Shown here: positions 23,901-35,348 of the stretch, in pieces
Position numbering within the stretch: the first letter of the stretch is position 1
Layout: each line of letters begins with the position of its first letter
Assembly (NCBI GenBank): GCA_905183005.1
Contig: CAJJDO010000053.1
Coordinates: forward strand, 378,165-442,164
Length of the DNA: 64,000 nt
Origin: Paramecium pentaurelia
Taxonomy: Eukaryota > Ciliophora > Oligohymenophorea > Peniculida > Parameciidae
Reading direction: 5' to 3'
The notes under the pieces: generated by a model
Told to the model about the DNA's origin: nothing
Seen by the model: only the letters and a program-made list of their open reading frames with translations
Database searches by the model: none
Program-made: the position numbers and the translations under genes

Positions 23901-25180
23901 AATTTAAATTTTGAAAGATAAAGCAGAAGTTGCACATAATTAATTCTTAATGTAATTAATTATTTAATTCATTTTTATAGGTATAAAGAAAAGTTATCTT
24001 TAAATAGTCTTCCAATCTATAAAAATAAATTAGAACAAAAATTAAAAGAATTTGAATCTTTAAATCAAACAATTCTAATGTTTGATAAAACTATTACTTC
24101 AATTTATTATAGTTCAATTGATTTCTTAGATGCTTTAACTGAATTATAATAAAAAATTGAGAATATGCTTTCCTTAGCTAATTCTTCTTTTATTTTAGAA
24201 GGATTGAATAAATAATTGAAATAATAATAAGACACTTATGGAGAAGTTAAAAAAATTTAATCAGGAATTAAATTACATCCTTCTATAGAACCAATTGTTT
24301 TGACTACCTAAGAAATTTAAGCAAATTTAATAGAAATGCTCTCAAATATGATCTAAATTATAACAGCATTTGTTGAAATATATGATGGTTTCATGTTGTT
24401 TTAAGATTAAATCAATTTATTAAGTGAAGAATTCTTTTAAACTGTTTATAGATGGTTAACATTTTATGAAGGAAAACCTTCTGATAGAAAATTAATTTAT
24501 ATTGAAGCACTTGCAAAAATAGATGTAGCAATTGAAAAAATTGGAAAATTCCCAATTCTAAGAGTTCCTTGTACTAAAATTTATTAGACATTAAAAAAAG
24601 TTGTTGAAACATATTAAAGAGATGTTAACACTGAAGTTATGAAAATGCTATCAGAATTTGGATAAACATATTAAACTAAAGGAAATAAAGTTTAAAGTTT
24701 CTAAGAATTCTAAAATGAATTAACTTATTTATTAACACCTGAAAATTCTAAAGAAGCCACTCGAAAAGCATTATAAGCATTTTTTGAAAAAAATAAAAAA
24801 GCAGAATAACCATTATCAAGAATGTCTTAATTTGTTAAAGCAACATAAACTATTTCAAAGGATGAAAGATTAAAATCTATGAAAAGATTAAAAAAACTAT
24901 AGAATCCAGATGAAATTCAGACATAAATGGGTGGTGGATAGATGGATTAGTGGATATCCTCTTGTAAAAATATGACAAATGCTTTAGACATGTATTTTAA
25001 AAATGTAAATGACAATCAACTATAACCTTTGGTTAATTATACATGTAAAAATTATAATAATATAATATAGAAAAAATTGAAGATTCTGCTAAGGGAATGA
25101 GTAATTAAGATTTAAAGAAATTTATTGGAAGATTTTTAGAAATGCTTAAGATAGATTATAATCTCAGTAAATTTTAATGA
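20976..25180 (+). CDS. Large coil-rich unknown protein, about 1366 aa
   Basis: Four introns (22481-22501, 21 nt; 22686-22713, 28 nt; 23952-23980, 29 nt; 25045-25070, 26 nt) give 1367 codons. The N-terminus is Gly/Gln/Ser-rich and disordered (KSSIKGGIQPKTFGNAGQ). The rest alternates helical repeats and coiled coils (VEGLPYGFIRIKDWIDCEIG, NKLEQKLKEFESLNQ) and ends IGRFLEMLKIDYNLSKFQ. I do not recognise it. The second intron is the weak point: without it, a first protein would end at a TGA near 22770 and a second would begin at an overlapping ATG. The 21-nt intron contains an in-frame TGA. Its 3' end overlaps the convergent gene by 17 bp. Confidence 0.6.
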
Positions 25181-25476
25181 CACTTTTAATATTATATTTG
25201 TTAAATATATAATCAAGTTTTAATTTAGAATTATCTTTTATCAAACTAAATAACTAGATTTGTATAAATACTAAAAAATGCTATATGACATACAATATTC
25301 CAATTATCGTAGTGCAAATTGCAACAGATAAACCATAATCATGCAAACTTATATGTCTTTCAGTTTTACTATTTTCCGCATATAACCATAAAGCTAGACT
25401 AAAAAATTAATATTCCATACAATAAACAGAATACACCTCTTCCAAATTAATTGCAAGCAAAATAAAATTTTTCCAT
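25164..25476 (-). CDS. Small membrane protein, 96 aa
   Basis: ATG 25476, one 22-nt intron, TGA 25164-25166. Two hydrophobic segments are clear: GVFCLLFLALWLYA and, after a polar loop (ENSKTERHISLHDYG), SVAICTTIIGILYVI. The C-terminal tail is basic. The two-TM hairpin is generic and I cannot name a family. The reading frame ends inside the last codons of the convergent gene, so the two mRNAs overlap at their 3' ends. Confidence 0.55.
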
Positions 25477-25863
25477 CATTACTTATTTTTTTGTTTCACC
25501 TAGCAATAGTAAAAAATTCATAATCCTAATCTATTATACCTTAATAATACATTAAATTAAAGTTGGTCATAATAGAGTTTATTATATAAAAATCCTATTC
25601 TATACAATAAATTATGGACCATATACAAAAAATGAGAATCAAAATAAAGTCCAACAAAGTGGCTAACTTTGAAACAAAGCTCACATCAATTTCCATTGAA
25701 TATGTTGAATTTAATTATAAGTGAATAATTATAATAATAAAATTATAATTAAAAATCTAGAAATTAAAACTCAAGAATTAGGATATAATGATAAACAAAA
25801 TTCTATGTTTATCAATTTAAGTTAATTATAAAATTGTATTTAAAATGATATAGGTAAAATTGT
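25477..25863. other. Intergenic
   Basis: About 390 bp between the small membrane protein's start and the stop of the zinc-finger coiled-coil gene, both on the minus strand. A minus-strand frame here (start near 25696) has a hydrophobic run but ends after 66 codons and lacks support; I left it out. Confidence 0.35.
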
Positions 25864-27310
25864 TCAATCATTTTGATCATCATTTTCCTCAGCAATTTCT
25901 TCAGGATATTCACCTTCTCCTTCTTCCTCACCTTCTTCATTCAATTATTCAGGGTCAATTCCAAATAAATGTAGATTTTACTAAATTTTTGTAATATATT
26001 ACACTAAAGATTTCTCTAAATTAATTGTTTTCATTTGCTAGTTTATCAACTTCTTCTTATAATTATTATTTTTCATCACTTAAATTTTAATATAAAGGTT
26101 TAAAATTTTCTATCAATTCTAAAATTATAGTTATTAATTTAAAATACCTTCTAATCTTCTACAATCTTCATCTTTTGCTTCAAGTTATTATTGTAAATTT
26201 TAAATCATTTAATCCTTATCATTATCTTAACTCTTTGATAATTTCTTATTAGATGAAAATTGATTTCTTGTATTTCGACTATTATTTGCTTATTCTTCTT
26301 GAATTTATTGAATTGCTTCTTACATATCTTAAAGTTACTATTAATATTATTCAATAATTTAGTCTTTCATATCTGATTCTTATTATAATTCTTCAATTTT
26401 TTTTTATATTTCTTCCTATTATATAATTGTTATTATTCATTACTAAATTAAATTCTTATGTTATTTATTCCAATTATTATTCCTTTTCATTGTAGGCTTA
26501 TTCAAGTTCGTTAAGTTATTATTCATACTATTATCTAACTTTATTGATTTCATCTTAAAGATGTCTATTAGCTTAATTGAGTTTTTAATTTAAGTTTTTG
26601 TTTTCATCTTATAATTATTAAATTTTTTATTTATCTTCTCTATGTTTTGATTCATAATCCTATTCTAGCTTAGATCTATATTAAATTAAAATTTTAGTTT
26701 TACAATCGCTTTTAAAAATCTTTTTCTCTATCTTTTGCCATATTCAACTCAGCTCTTAATCTCTCTGTTTATTATTATTCATCTTTTAATTGATTAATAA
26801 CAGATTAACTAGGTCTATCAATTTCTTAAGGTTTTTGATTGGATGTATACTATTTTTTATCAAAACCTGAGGATTGCTAATCATATCTTTTATCATGGCT
26901 ATCTAATTTTTTATCCAAATAATCATGTTTTTTATCTGGATATTCTGGTTTTCTATTAACATCAATAGTTTTAGAATAATCAGATTTTCTTGTTTCGCTA
27001 GATAAATAATCTTTAGTTGGTGGTTGAGCTTTAAATTCATTCTTTTTAATTTAATTTGATTGTTCAAATTTAGAAGGAGCTGGAACAAAATTTTAATTCT
27101 TTTGATACATTTCTATCTTAAGCAAATAGATGTACCTTGATAAGGAATGATTTCTGTTTTGTGTTATTAGTCGATTGGACCTGAGCGATTATGAATTTAT
27201 GAATCACAGGAATAACATAGTCTGTATGTTTAACCATAACGACATTAAGAACATTTGATAGTAGCTGGTCTTTGTTGACATTTCTAACACTTTACAAATA
27301 GAGATTGCAT
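25864..27310 (-). CDS. Zinc-finger (B-box-like) coiled-coil protein, 438 aa
   Basis: Five introns (23, 28, 28, 29 and 22 nt) give 439 codons. The N-terminus has Cys pairs in B-box spacing: CQKCQQRPATIKCSQC, then YRLCYSCDSQIH. A disordered, charged stretch follows (residues about 60-150), then a long Gln/Glu coiled coil (about 150-390). The protein ends with an acidic tail (NEEGEEEGEGEYPEEIAEEN). This is likely a scaffold or structural protein. The first intron, GTACATC...GATAG at about 27118-27140, fuses the zinc-finger exon to the coil; reading from the ATG at 27110 would miss the zinc finger. Confidence 0.7.
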
Positions 27311-27413
27311 ATTTGAATTTATGTTTATGTATTAAATTTTATTTGAATTTTCTATAAATACAGAAATATATATAAATAAATTATATTTATTATTTTTAAT
27401 ATTTTATATAACA

Positions 27414-28477
27414 TCAAGCCCAAACTTGACCTCTAAATTGTATAGCTCTAGAGTTCTTCCATCCTTTTTTAAAGTGATTGTAATATACACCATCTCTGAC
27501 TGCATACATTTCCCATCTGATATTTCATATATTTCATTAAATACCTAAGAGAGAGATTATTTCTATAAAATCCTCTAGTCTTCAAGTAAGCAAAAGGATA
27601 GATCAAAGCAACTCCAGTCAAGAACATATAATATCTTACAGTCTTATCTGGTCTTTGGAAACCACTTCTTCTTTACACAAACTAAATGAAATTTGTGACA
27701 TCAAAAGCCATTTAAGGAGTAGATGCTGGTGTGCCATCTTCATAATCAACAAGACCTATTCAAATCATATTTTGATCCATACCATCATGCAATTATCTAA
27801 CCATACCAATAATCATATGATCAAAATAGGGATTGTATGCCTTTCCTTTAGGAACATCCAATCCTTAATAAGGTTTGTAATGGTAACCAGTCAAAATATT
27901 GTAGATGTAATTGACACCTCCTGGTCTGAGTCTAATTTTTGAGAAATCTGTTGGCCAAACTCCACCATTAGCATTTTTAGCTTAGTCTTAAGAAAAGTAA
28001 GGAGGGTAGATTCCTAAAATAATGAATAAAAAGAGTATGAGTACTGTCATGAATATATCTATCTCTTTCATCCCATTCTTAATAGTAAAATTGCTTGAAA
28101 TGATGATGAGCAGGATGAATTGTGAAATTGCTGACCAATGCTGCCAATTCTAATTACTTATAGACTTTATCCAATAAAACATCATATTTCTTATACACTA
28201 TTCCATGACAATTACCACAGTTTCTAGAGAAAACAAGAAATCTAAAGAATCACTATGTTTCATACCCTCTTCTTACACTTGCAGAGTCAAATGTACCCAA
28301 AAATCTGTATTATGGCCATGACATATGTCCTCTATGTGTACCTACTTCTGTGACTTGTTCTTCATAACCCTTGATACCCCAAAAGGCACCAATATCATCT
28401 CTATAAAGCCATGCATGTACAGTGTTATCTTTTTAGGTAATTAACATTCCAACTCCTAAACAAAAAAGAGCCTTCAT
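27414..28477 (-). CDS. CYC1: Cytochrome c1 of respiratory complex III
   Basis: Four introns (24, 31, 27 and 28 nt) give 317 residues. The heme c site CGNCH lies near residue 80, preceded by SVRRGFLVFSRN as in other c1 proteins. ANGGVWPTDFSKIRLRPGG and later DGTPASTPQMAFDVTNF match the conserved c1 body, and the hydrophobic segment YYMFLTGVALIYPFAYL near the C-terminus anchors it in the inner membrane. It passes electrons from the Rieske protein to cytochrome c. The N-terminal presequence is short, starting MKALFCLGVGMLIT; a longer upstream exon is not seen. Confidence 0.9.
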
Positions 28478-28552
28478 TTTAAAAATATTTAATATCTAAT
28501 AAGTAATATCTCTATTTATATATAATGTACTTAAACAACATTTATAATAACC

Positions 28553-29515
28553 TCATTTCTTTGCTTGGGCTTTAGGTTGAGCTTTTTAAGTTGGTTATGG
28601 AGCAGTTTTGGCTGGAACAGTCTTAGCAGGTACTTAAGCTGGTGCTTTCTTGGCATCTTTAGCTGGAACAACTTATTTAGCTGGAGCTGCTTATTTAGTT
28701 TGCTTTGGTTGCTAATTTATTTAGTTTAAATATGTTACTGTTGCTGTTTTAGACTATTCTTTGATTTCAGAAGAAGCTTTTCTGTGTTTTTTGTGAGCTT
28801 CATGAACATCATGAGCTAATTTTTTATATGCTTCCAAAGCTTATTTTGCTTTGGTTCTTCTTGCTTATTCAGTCTTTTTTTAGATAGTCTTTCTTCTCAA
28901 TCTTGATTCAGTAACAAGTCTTTATATTTTTGGAGCCTTTTATCTCTTTTTTCCATCTTTTGTAGTCCATGTTCTTCTAATAAGATTCTTTTAAACAATA
29001 GCAACACCATCAGTCTTTTTGAATCCAAATAATCTTCTCAATTTAGTTAATCTCTTTGGACCTAATCTTCTTGGAACATTTTGATCTGTAAGTCCAGCAA
29101 TTTCATTTGCTCCCTTTTTAACAACTTATAAGGCAAGGACTCTAATGTCTTAACCGACAATGCATCCTCTAATTGATTTTCTCTTCATTTCACCATCTTT
29201 TCTTGGTCTATAACCTTTGTGACCCTTTCTCATGAGAATTCTAACTCTGCCCTTAAATAAGACACCTTGTCTCATAGGAAAACCTTATTTGTCATTACCA
29301 CCTGTGATTTTAAATACATATCCTTTGTATTCATCACCTAGATTGTCAGCTTCGACAACTTGACCCATTCTCTTATCAAAAAAGATTGAGCTAAATATTA
29401 TATATAAAATGTTGTTACCATTTCTTGTCATCATCAATTTCGACTGTCTTTTGAGCTCCTGTTAAGGGATAAGAAATGTTAAACTATATAAAATAGTATG
29501 TATGGTTACCTTCAT
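28553..29515 (-). CDS. RPS6: 40S ribosomal protein eS6 with extended C-terminal tail
   Basis: The first exon is only ATG AAG; introns of 26 and 28 nt then lead into FNISYPLTGAQKTVEIDDD, DKRMGQVVEADNLGDEYKGY, GGNDKQGFPMRQGVL and VRILMRKGHKGYRPR, all diagnostic of eS6. It is 302 residues, about 50 longer than the animal protein. Instead of ending in the Ser-rich phosphorylated tail it continues into an Ala/Pro/Lys-rich stretch (AAPAKQVVPAKDAKKAPAQV). It is part of the small ribosomal subunit. Only 65 bp separate its start from the divergent transporter gene. Confidence 0.95.
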
Positions 29516-29580
29516 TAAAATCTTTGGATTTTTTTAAAAATTAGATTTAAAAATGAATGTGAGACATATTAATAAAATAT
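29516..29580. promoter_or_regulatory. 65-bp divergent promoter region
   Basis: The gap between the ribosomal protein S6 start (29515, minus) and the transporter start (29581, plus). Both genes must be initiated from within or around it. It is AT-rich; I cannot assign specific elements. Confidence 0.4.
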
Positions 29581-30918
29581 ATGAGTGAATAAATCAATCA
29601 AAATATACCATCTATTCAACCTCTTGAAATAGATTTAAGTGATTCTTCAAACTAAAATTAAATAGAAAATACAACAAAAAACAAGGAAATGAAATCATCA
29701 ATTACTTAAGCATCACTTAATTTATACAAATGTTGTATAGGTTCAGGTATTTTGGCTGCACCCTTTACTTTTTGGGAAGGAGGATATTTACTCACTTCCT
29801 TTTGTTATTTTTTGATTTGTATCCTAATGATATTCTCATAATTAGTATTTATACTCTTAATTATTAGATGTTGCTAAGAATTGTGGATGAAATCAATCAA
29901 CCCAATTTAGGTTTTTCTGAAATAACTCGCATAATCTTAGGTGAAAATTATGTATACCTTAACAAGTTATTTATTATTATCATGTAATGGGGATGTTGTG
30001 CATCATATATTTTATTTTTTATGGAATTTTTAGAATTTGCAATATACCATCATTAAGATGTAGTATTTTCTCATCAAATAATCTATTTGTCAATTGCCAT
30101 GTGCATTATCATCCCACTAGTTTTCATTAACAACATGACTTTATTTACTAAATTTAGTACAATTGCAAATGTAATATTTAAGAGTAATCAAGAGTTTCAT
30201 CATAATTACCCTTATTGCCTGTATTGTTTACTTTAATATTGAACTTGTTTAGGAGGTCAACTATAATGATATCCCAGTTGCTAGACTTAGAAATCTTCCT
30301 TTAGTCATAGGAGTGGCTCTCTTTTCTTTTGAAGCTATAGGAACACTCTTAGAAGTTAGAAAGTCTATGAAAGAACCAGTCAAATTTCCAAAAATCATGA
30401 CTATAGTTTTCTCTGGTTGTACATTGCAATTCTGGATTTTTGGACTTCTAGGTTCATTTAGTTATGGAAATACTACTAATGAAATAATTCTGTTCTCTCT
30501 TGGAAAAGGTGCTGAAGCATTTCAAATTCTTTATTCAATTGCTTTAATAATAACTCTACCTTTGTAATTATTACCAGCTTTTCATTTGATAGAAAGAATG
30601 AAATTTGCAAAGAATTTTACTCGAGAAGGAACTTCAGGTTATTTATTTAGAAGAACTCTCTTAAGATTACTTTAAGTTTTAGCAATCGCAGGTTTAACAA
30701 TAGGAATTCCTTAATTCTCTCTCTTAATAACTTTCATAGGAGGATTGTGTGGAGCTGTTCTTCAATTTTTTTTCCCTTTAATGTTTTATCTTAGATGGGA
30801 ATGGAAATAAAGACCCTCAGAATTGGGAGGTCAAATTTATGTATTTTCAATGTGTTTAGGCTGTCTTCTCGGCTTCGTAGCCGTAGCTGATTCAATTTAT
30901 AAAATAGCCACATAATGA
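29581..30918 (+). CDS. Amino-acid/auxin permease family transporter, 430 aa
   Basis: Two introns (23 and 22 nt). After a polar N-terminus of about 45 residues come about eleven transmembrane segments. TM1 carries NLYKCCIGSGILAAPFTFWE, the GxGIL-P motif of the AAAP/SLC36-SLC38 family, and later GVALFSFEAIGTLLEVRKSM matches the conserved TM6 region. The family imports or exports neutral amino acids with protons at the plasma, vacuolar or lysosomal membrane; substrate unknown. The start chosen is the first ATG in frame; an upstream ATG at 29552 is out of frame. Confidence 0.8.
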
Positions 30919-31478
30919 ATATATTTTGTAACTAAGCTATATAAACAAAGTTAAATAAGAATTATTTTAATTTAATATTATTTATAATTCAATATCAATT
31001 TTTTCATAATAAATTTTTAAAGTTTAAATCTTTTTTTATATAGCTTAGACTAACTTTTATAATTTTAATTTAACTTATTGTGTATATAGTTTATTGTATT
31101 TAATCATTACTATTATTGAGTGCATAATCAAGAAAGATGTAGGATGAAGAGATATATTTTCTAATAAAATTAATTAAAAAGGATACATATTAATTATCTA
31201 GTTAATCATTAAAAAACTTAGTATCAATTTAATAATACTATGTAATAAGTAGACATATTAATTACAAAGTATTTAGTTTTTTTAATAAAAAAATTATGGA
31301 TAATCCATAATGATTGGAAAACCCAATAAGATTAATTTAAATTTATTTAATTATAGAAGGGAACAAAAGAGGAATTATATAAAACACTGAAACATCTATA
31401 AAAAATACAAATCAACCAATTTCGAAAATTAAATTACTTTATTTTTTATTTCATTAATAAATATCCAAATTAACTAAA
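30919..31478. other. Spacer with an unsupported open frame
   Basis: About 560 bp. From ATG 31145 a table-6 frame stays open for about 137 codons and includes some coding-like residues (KGTKEELYKTLKHLQKI), but it overlaps the start of the next gene in another frame, so it is not called. Confidence 0.3.
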
Positions 31479-32147
31479 ATGCCAATCTATAATGAAGTTT
31501 GGGAGGAAGAAGGTATCATATCAAATTTAATAATAGATTTTATGTTTAGAAATATGATTAATCTATAAACATTAACAAAGAATCATGTAAAGTTGTTGGA
31601 TAATCTCAAATTTGAGTTTGTTGAATATAAAGTAATATTATATTTACTATTACAGGCTAATCAATTATTAGCTTGCCATCTTTATGATAGAATGGCTTAA
31701 CATTGCAAGAATCAATTTGGTCTCTTTGAAGATTCTTATGTGCCAGAATGCTTAGATGCTAGAAATTATTTTTAATTATGTGTAAGAATGAATGCTTCAT
31801 ATGGTTTGGCAAAAAAGTATTTTCCAGAGTAATTATATCAGAATATATTAGATATTTCTTAACCAATGAATACTCAAGACCAAATCCAAATTTTAAAGAA
31901 TTAGGACTTTGATTCACCCATTATATAAATACATAAATAAATTCATAAAAATAAAAAGTGTTAATCCTATCAATTTTATATTCTTTCTATATATTAATAA
32001 TTTCAATTAGTTATTATGAAATCAATAATTTCTCAATAATAAAAAAATATTATAGAAGACATAATATATAGATTTAGTATTTATAAAAATGTACAGTTTC
32101 CGAATTTTTTTGTTCAAAGATTACTATAACATATTTGTTATGTCTGA
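31479..32147 (+). CDS. Twin CX9C (CHCH-domain) protein, 206 aa
   Basis: Two 24-nt introns (31513-31536, 31632-31655). The sequence has two exact C-x9-C helices: CHLYDRMAQHC and CLDARNYFQLC, about 16 residues apart. This is the coiled-coil-helix-coiled-coil-helix fold oxidised by Mia40 in the mitochondrial intermembrane space. Members include complex I and IV subunits and assembly factors; the extended N-terminal helix could suit a complex I subunit, but that is a guess. The C-terminal 70 residues after ILDISQPMN are low-complexity, so a missed intron there is possible. Confidence 0.65.
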
Positions 32148-32598
32148 ACTAATAATCAAGCAATATTTATATACTATATTAATACATTTTGAATCTATTA
32201 AAAACTGAACGACCCAATACTTTTGATTTTAATTTATGTATAATCCAAATGAAATAAATTAAAAGAATGAATTGAAAGGTTAAGAACCAAATTGAAGAGT
32301 ATTGTTTTCAATTAAAATTATTAATAATAAAATGCCAATTCTATTTGGGCTATAATTTCTTAGAATTTAAACTGATAACAGTAAAATCTAATTTAAAAAT
32401 GAATTCAAAGAAATATTCTAACTTAACCTAAGGGCTTTATGTTTCGATCATAAAATAAAAATAAATAAATTTATTAATTAGAATCATTGGCATTCAAGAT
32501 AAATATATAAACATAATGACATTGTAATTTAATGAAATTTTGAAATTTAACCTTTGACTTTGATTCTTTAAAAATATATATGCTGAATTAATAATAAA
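32148..32598. other. Intergenic, nothing recognised
   Basis: About 450 bp of AT-rich sequence between convergent genes, with no convincing frame. Confidence 0.4.
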
Positions 32599-33152
32599 TC
32601 AACTGCACATGGTAAATGATTTTTTGTATATCAATACTCCGCATTATGAACAGTGATAGTGCTTATCTTTACAATCATCAATGATTAATGGCAACCAACA
32701 TAATGGCCAACAAATTAATATTAATAATAGAACTGCTATCAAAGTTTACCACCCTATTCTTCTTGATGAGAGAAGAACATAGGGATTACGGCAAAATATG
32801 CATATACTATCATTAGCTACTACTACTCCAGGTGTAAAGTTAAAACTAAAATATAGAGATGGAAAATAAACTTAATATTAGTTTAATTTTAAGGAGCCTG
32901 AGCCTGAGCAGGTACTTAATTTGCATAGGGTCCCTGACTCGGAGGATATCCTTAATATTATCCATTGCCTCCCTAATAAGGAGGATGACCGCCATATGCT
33001 GGAGGTTATCCTCCATATGATGGAGGTTACCCTCCGTATGATGGAGGATAACCTTATTAGGGTTATTAGTACATTGGTCCTTATTGTTATTATTAATTTT
33101 ATTGTTATACATAATTTGGGGCGTTGTTGTCTGAGGGTTTAAAATATGACAT
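32599..33152 (-). CDS. LITAF-domain protein with Pro/Tyr/Gly/Gln repeats, copy 1, 175 aa
   Basis: One 26-nt intron. The N-terminal half is built of repeats of the type GGQPPSYGGQPP. The C-terminal half is a LITAF/SIMPLE zinc domain: CIFC knuckle, a hydrophobic insert (LIAVLLLILICWPLCWLPLI) and a second knuckle HCSQC. In animals such proteins sit on the cytosolic face of late endosomal and lysosomal membranes through the hydrophobic insert, and the Pro/Tyr region binds sorting proteins. The second copy lies about 640 bp away on the same strand. Confidence 0.8.
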
Positions 33153-33388
33153 CTAAAAAATAGAAATATAAATAAATAGATAAATTAAGAATAACATATA
33201 AAAACCTAAATCGTATCTTTAAACCTTTTTTAATTCCTCTTAATTAAGAATAATATGCGATTTTTATCGTAATTGTTTTCAAATATAATTAATATTAATG
33301 ATTTAAGTTGTAATGAAAAAATAGATAATTAGCAAATGAGTAGATTTAAAATTTTTATTCTACTTGAAATTCTTAGAATATTATAAAT

Positions 33389-33583
33389 TCAAAACTTATT
33401 ATTACTAAGAGGTTGATAATTTCCACCTTAAATATCTTCGATATTTTTTAATTCATACATTATTTCAATATTGAATAGAAAAGATTAGCTTAAGTTTATA
33501 AATTCATGTTCTGAAATATCTATAATATCTTGATTAATTATTTGAATTTCAGTGAATTCTAAAATTTGTTCTAAAACTTTCAT
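33389..33583 (-). CDS. Possible small acidic protein, 64 aa
   Basis: An intronless frame of 65 codons between the two LITAF genes, starting MKVLEQILEFTEIQIINQD and ending in a polar tail. It is soluble-looking with no known motif. The short length makes chance possible. Confidence 0.35.
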
Positions 33584-33793
33584 TATTTTAGGAAAATATT
33601 AGAAAATGAAAAAGATCAATAAATCTTATAAATTTTATGAATTATTATTATAGATATATAAGACTAAAAAAAATCAACATTGATATAATTGAAAATCAAC
33701 AGTTTCATAGATAAGTGATAAGAATGTTAACAACTGACTTAATAATTAAAAATAAATATGTGTGATTAATATGTCTGATTCAATAATATTAAT

Positions 33794-34376
33794 TCAATTG
33801 TTGAAACTACATTATCTTTTATAAATTAATTTTCCACATGATGAACAGTAATAGTATCTATCTTTACACTCCTTCAAAACAAATGGCAACCAACACAATG
33901 GCCAAAAAAAGATTAAGAGTAATAGAAATACTATGAAAGTTGATATACCTATTTTTCTTTATAAGATAAGTGTATATGGTCGAAAACAGTATATGCATAT
34001 ATTATTATTTGCTATAATTCCTCCATGAAATAAGTTTTTAAAACTAAAATAGGAAAATAAAAAACCTAAAATTTCTTTCTTGTTAAGTACTGATCTAAAG
34101 AGGATAAATAGCTTCATTGTTAAATGTAGGAGGATATCCTTAATATTGTGGATAGACTACATTTTAAGGTGGTTACCCAACTACATAATTATGAGGATTT
34201 CCTCCATATTAAATTGGTTAGATTCCTGCTTGAGGAGGATAGCCTCCCTAATATTATTAATAAACCTGAGGTTATTAGTACAATGGCCCATGATGTTATT
34301 ATATTTAATTTGTCTGTTGGATATCAGGTTATATATAGTTTGGACTTTTCTTATTAGAAGGTTGAAAATACGACAT
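33794..34376 (-). CDS. LITAF-domain protein, copy 2, 186 aa
   Basis: One 22-nt intron at the same position as in copy 1. The N-terminus starts MSYFQPS (copy 1: MSYFKPS) and is again Pro/Tyr/Gly/Gln-rich but less regular. The C-terminal LITAF domain has CIYC, a hydrophobic insert with FFWPLCWLPFVL, and YYCSSC. Identical start, intron position and domain order show that copies 1 and 2 arose by tandem duplication, now well diverged. Confidence 0.8.
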
Positions 34377-34547
34377 CTTAGAAATAATAATATTTATTTT
34401 TAAAGAAAAAAAATAGAATATCAAAATATTTTCATACATAAATATCTGATTTTATAGATATCAATTCTGTCTAATTTGTTTAAATACATTTGATTTAAGT
34501 TTTTATTTTTAATAATTTTATAATTAATACAGAAAAAAGAGATTAAA

Positions 34548-35020
34548 ATGATAAGAAAAAAAATATATTAATATAGTTTATATTAGTTTCAAGGAAAAAA
34601 TTTGTTAAACTAAAGTATCTTTTCCCTGAATTTAAAGATTAATCAACATTCTATTGAAATAAATTAGGTTGCTATAAATCTACAGTATCTATAAACTTGA
34701 GTTTTAGCTAAGATCAATTATATAATAAAGTCAAATTATTAAGATTCTATAATTAATTCTTAGAACCTGATTTCTATTAATGTAATCTTTAAAATCTATA
34801 TTAATAAAAAATTGTAAATAACTATTAGCCTGACTAATAAGAAATGCAATTTTATTCATTAGTAGAAAACTGTAGATAAAAAGATTAATAAATGAATCTA
34901 TATTAATAAGTTTTTTATTCTTAAAGTAGATTTTTAATTATTAATTCAATCAATCTTGATTTTGATAACCTTTATATAAATGTATCTTATATTTAAATAC
35001 TTAAATTTATTTTTTTTTGA
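34548..35020 (+). CDS. Unknown protein, 149 aa
   Basis: ATG 34548, one 23-nt intron (34685-34707), TGA 35018-35020; the spliced length is exactly 150 codons. The protein is Gln/Asn/Tyr-rich (KVKLLRFYNQFLEPDFYQ, QDQQMNLYQQVFYSQS) and matches no family known to me. Support comes from the intron fitting the window-wide pattern and from the open frame. Confidence 0.4.
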
Positions 35021-35348
35021 GAATTTTATAAAAACTTATTATTTTATTATTATATATTATCCATTATAAGAGTTTAATTTTAAAATTTTATATTGATGTG
35101 ATATTAATTCAATTTTAATGAATTAAGTTATAGAAATAGTAGAATAGAAGAATTCTTATATAAATTTAATTTTTTTTAATCTTGTTTATCTCCAAAATAT
35201 TTAATAAAGTAAGGATTATGTAATAAAATATCAAAAATTGAATAAACTATTAGTTTAATATTAGAAATTAAAATGAAACATTCAAAAAAATCTAATATTT
35301 TAATTAAATTTATATAAAACATATCTGTATAAAACAATATAATATAAA
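35021..35348. other. Intergenic, nothing recognised
   Basis: About 330 bp of AT-rich DNA between converging genes. Confidence 0.4.

Noticed and set aside
25500..25696. Short minus-strand frame with a hydrophobic run
   Set aside because: Ends after 66 codons at a TGA with no credible intron; likely chance in AT-rich DNA.
25864..27110. Coiled-coil gene starting at 27110
   Set aside because: A 23-nt intron places this Met inside a longer protein starting at 27310.
31145..31560. 137-codon plus-strand frame upstream of the CX9C gene
   Set aside because: Overlaps the CX9C start in another frame and lacks any motif; the length is possible by chance under table 6.
32846..33142. Standard-code ORFs on both strands over the LITAF repeat region
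   Set aside because: Shadows caused by the periodic Pro/Tyr/Gly/Gln repeats in the real minus-strand gene.
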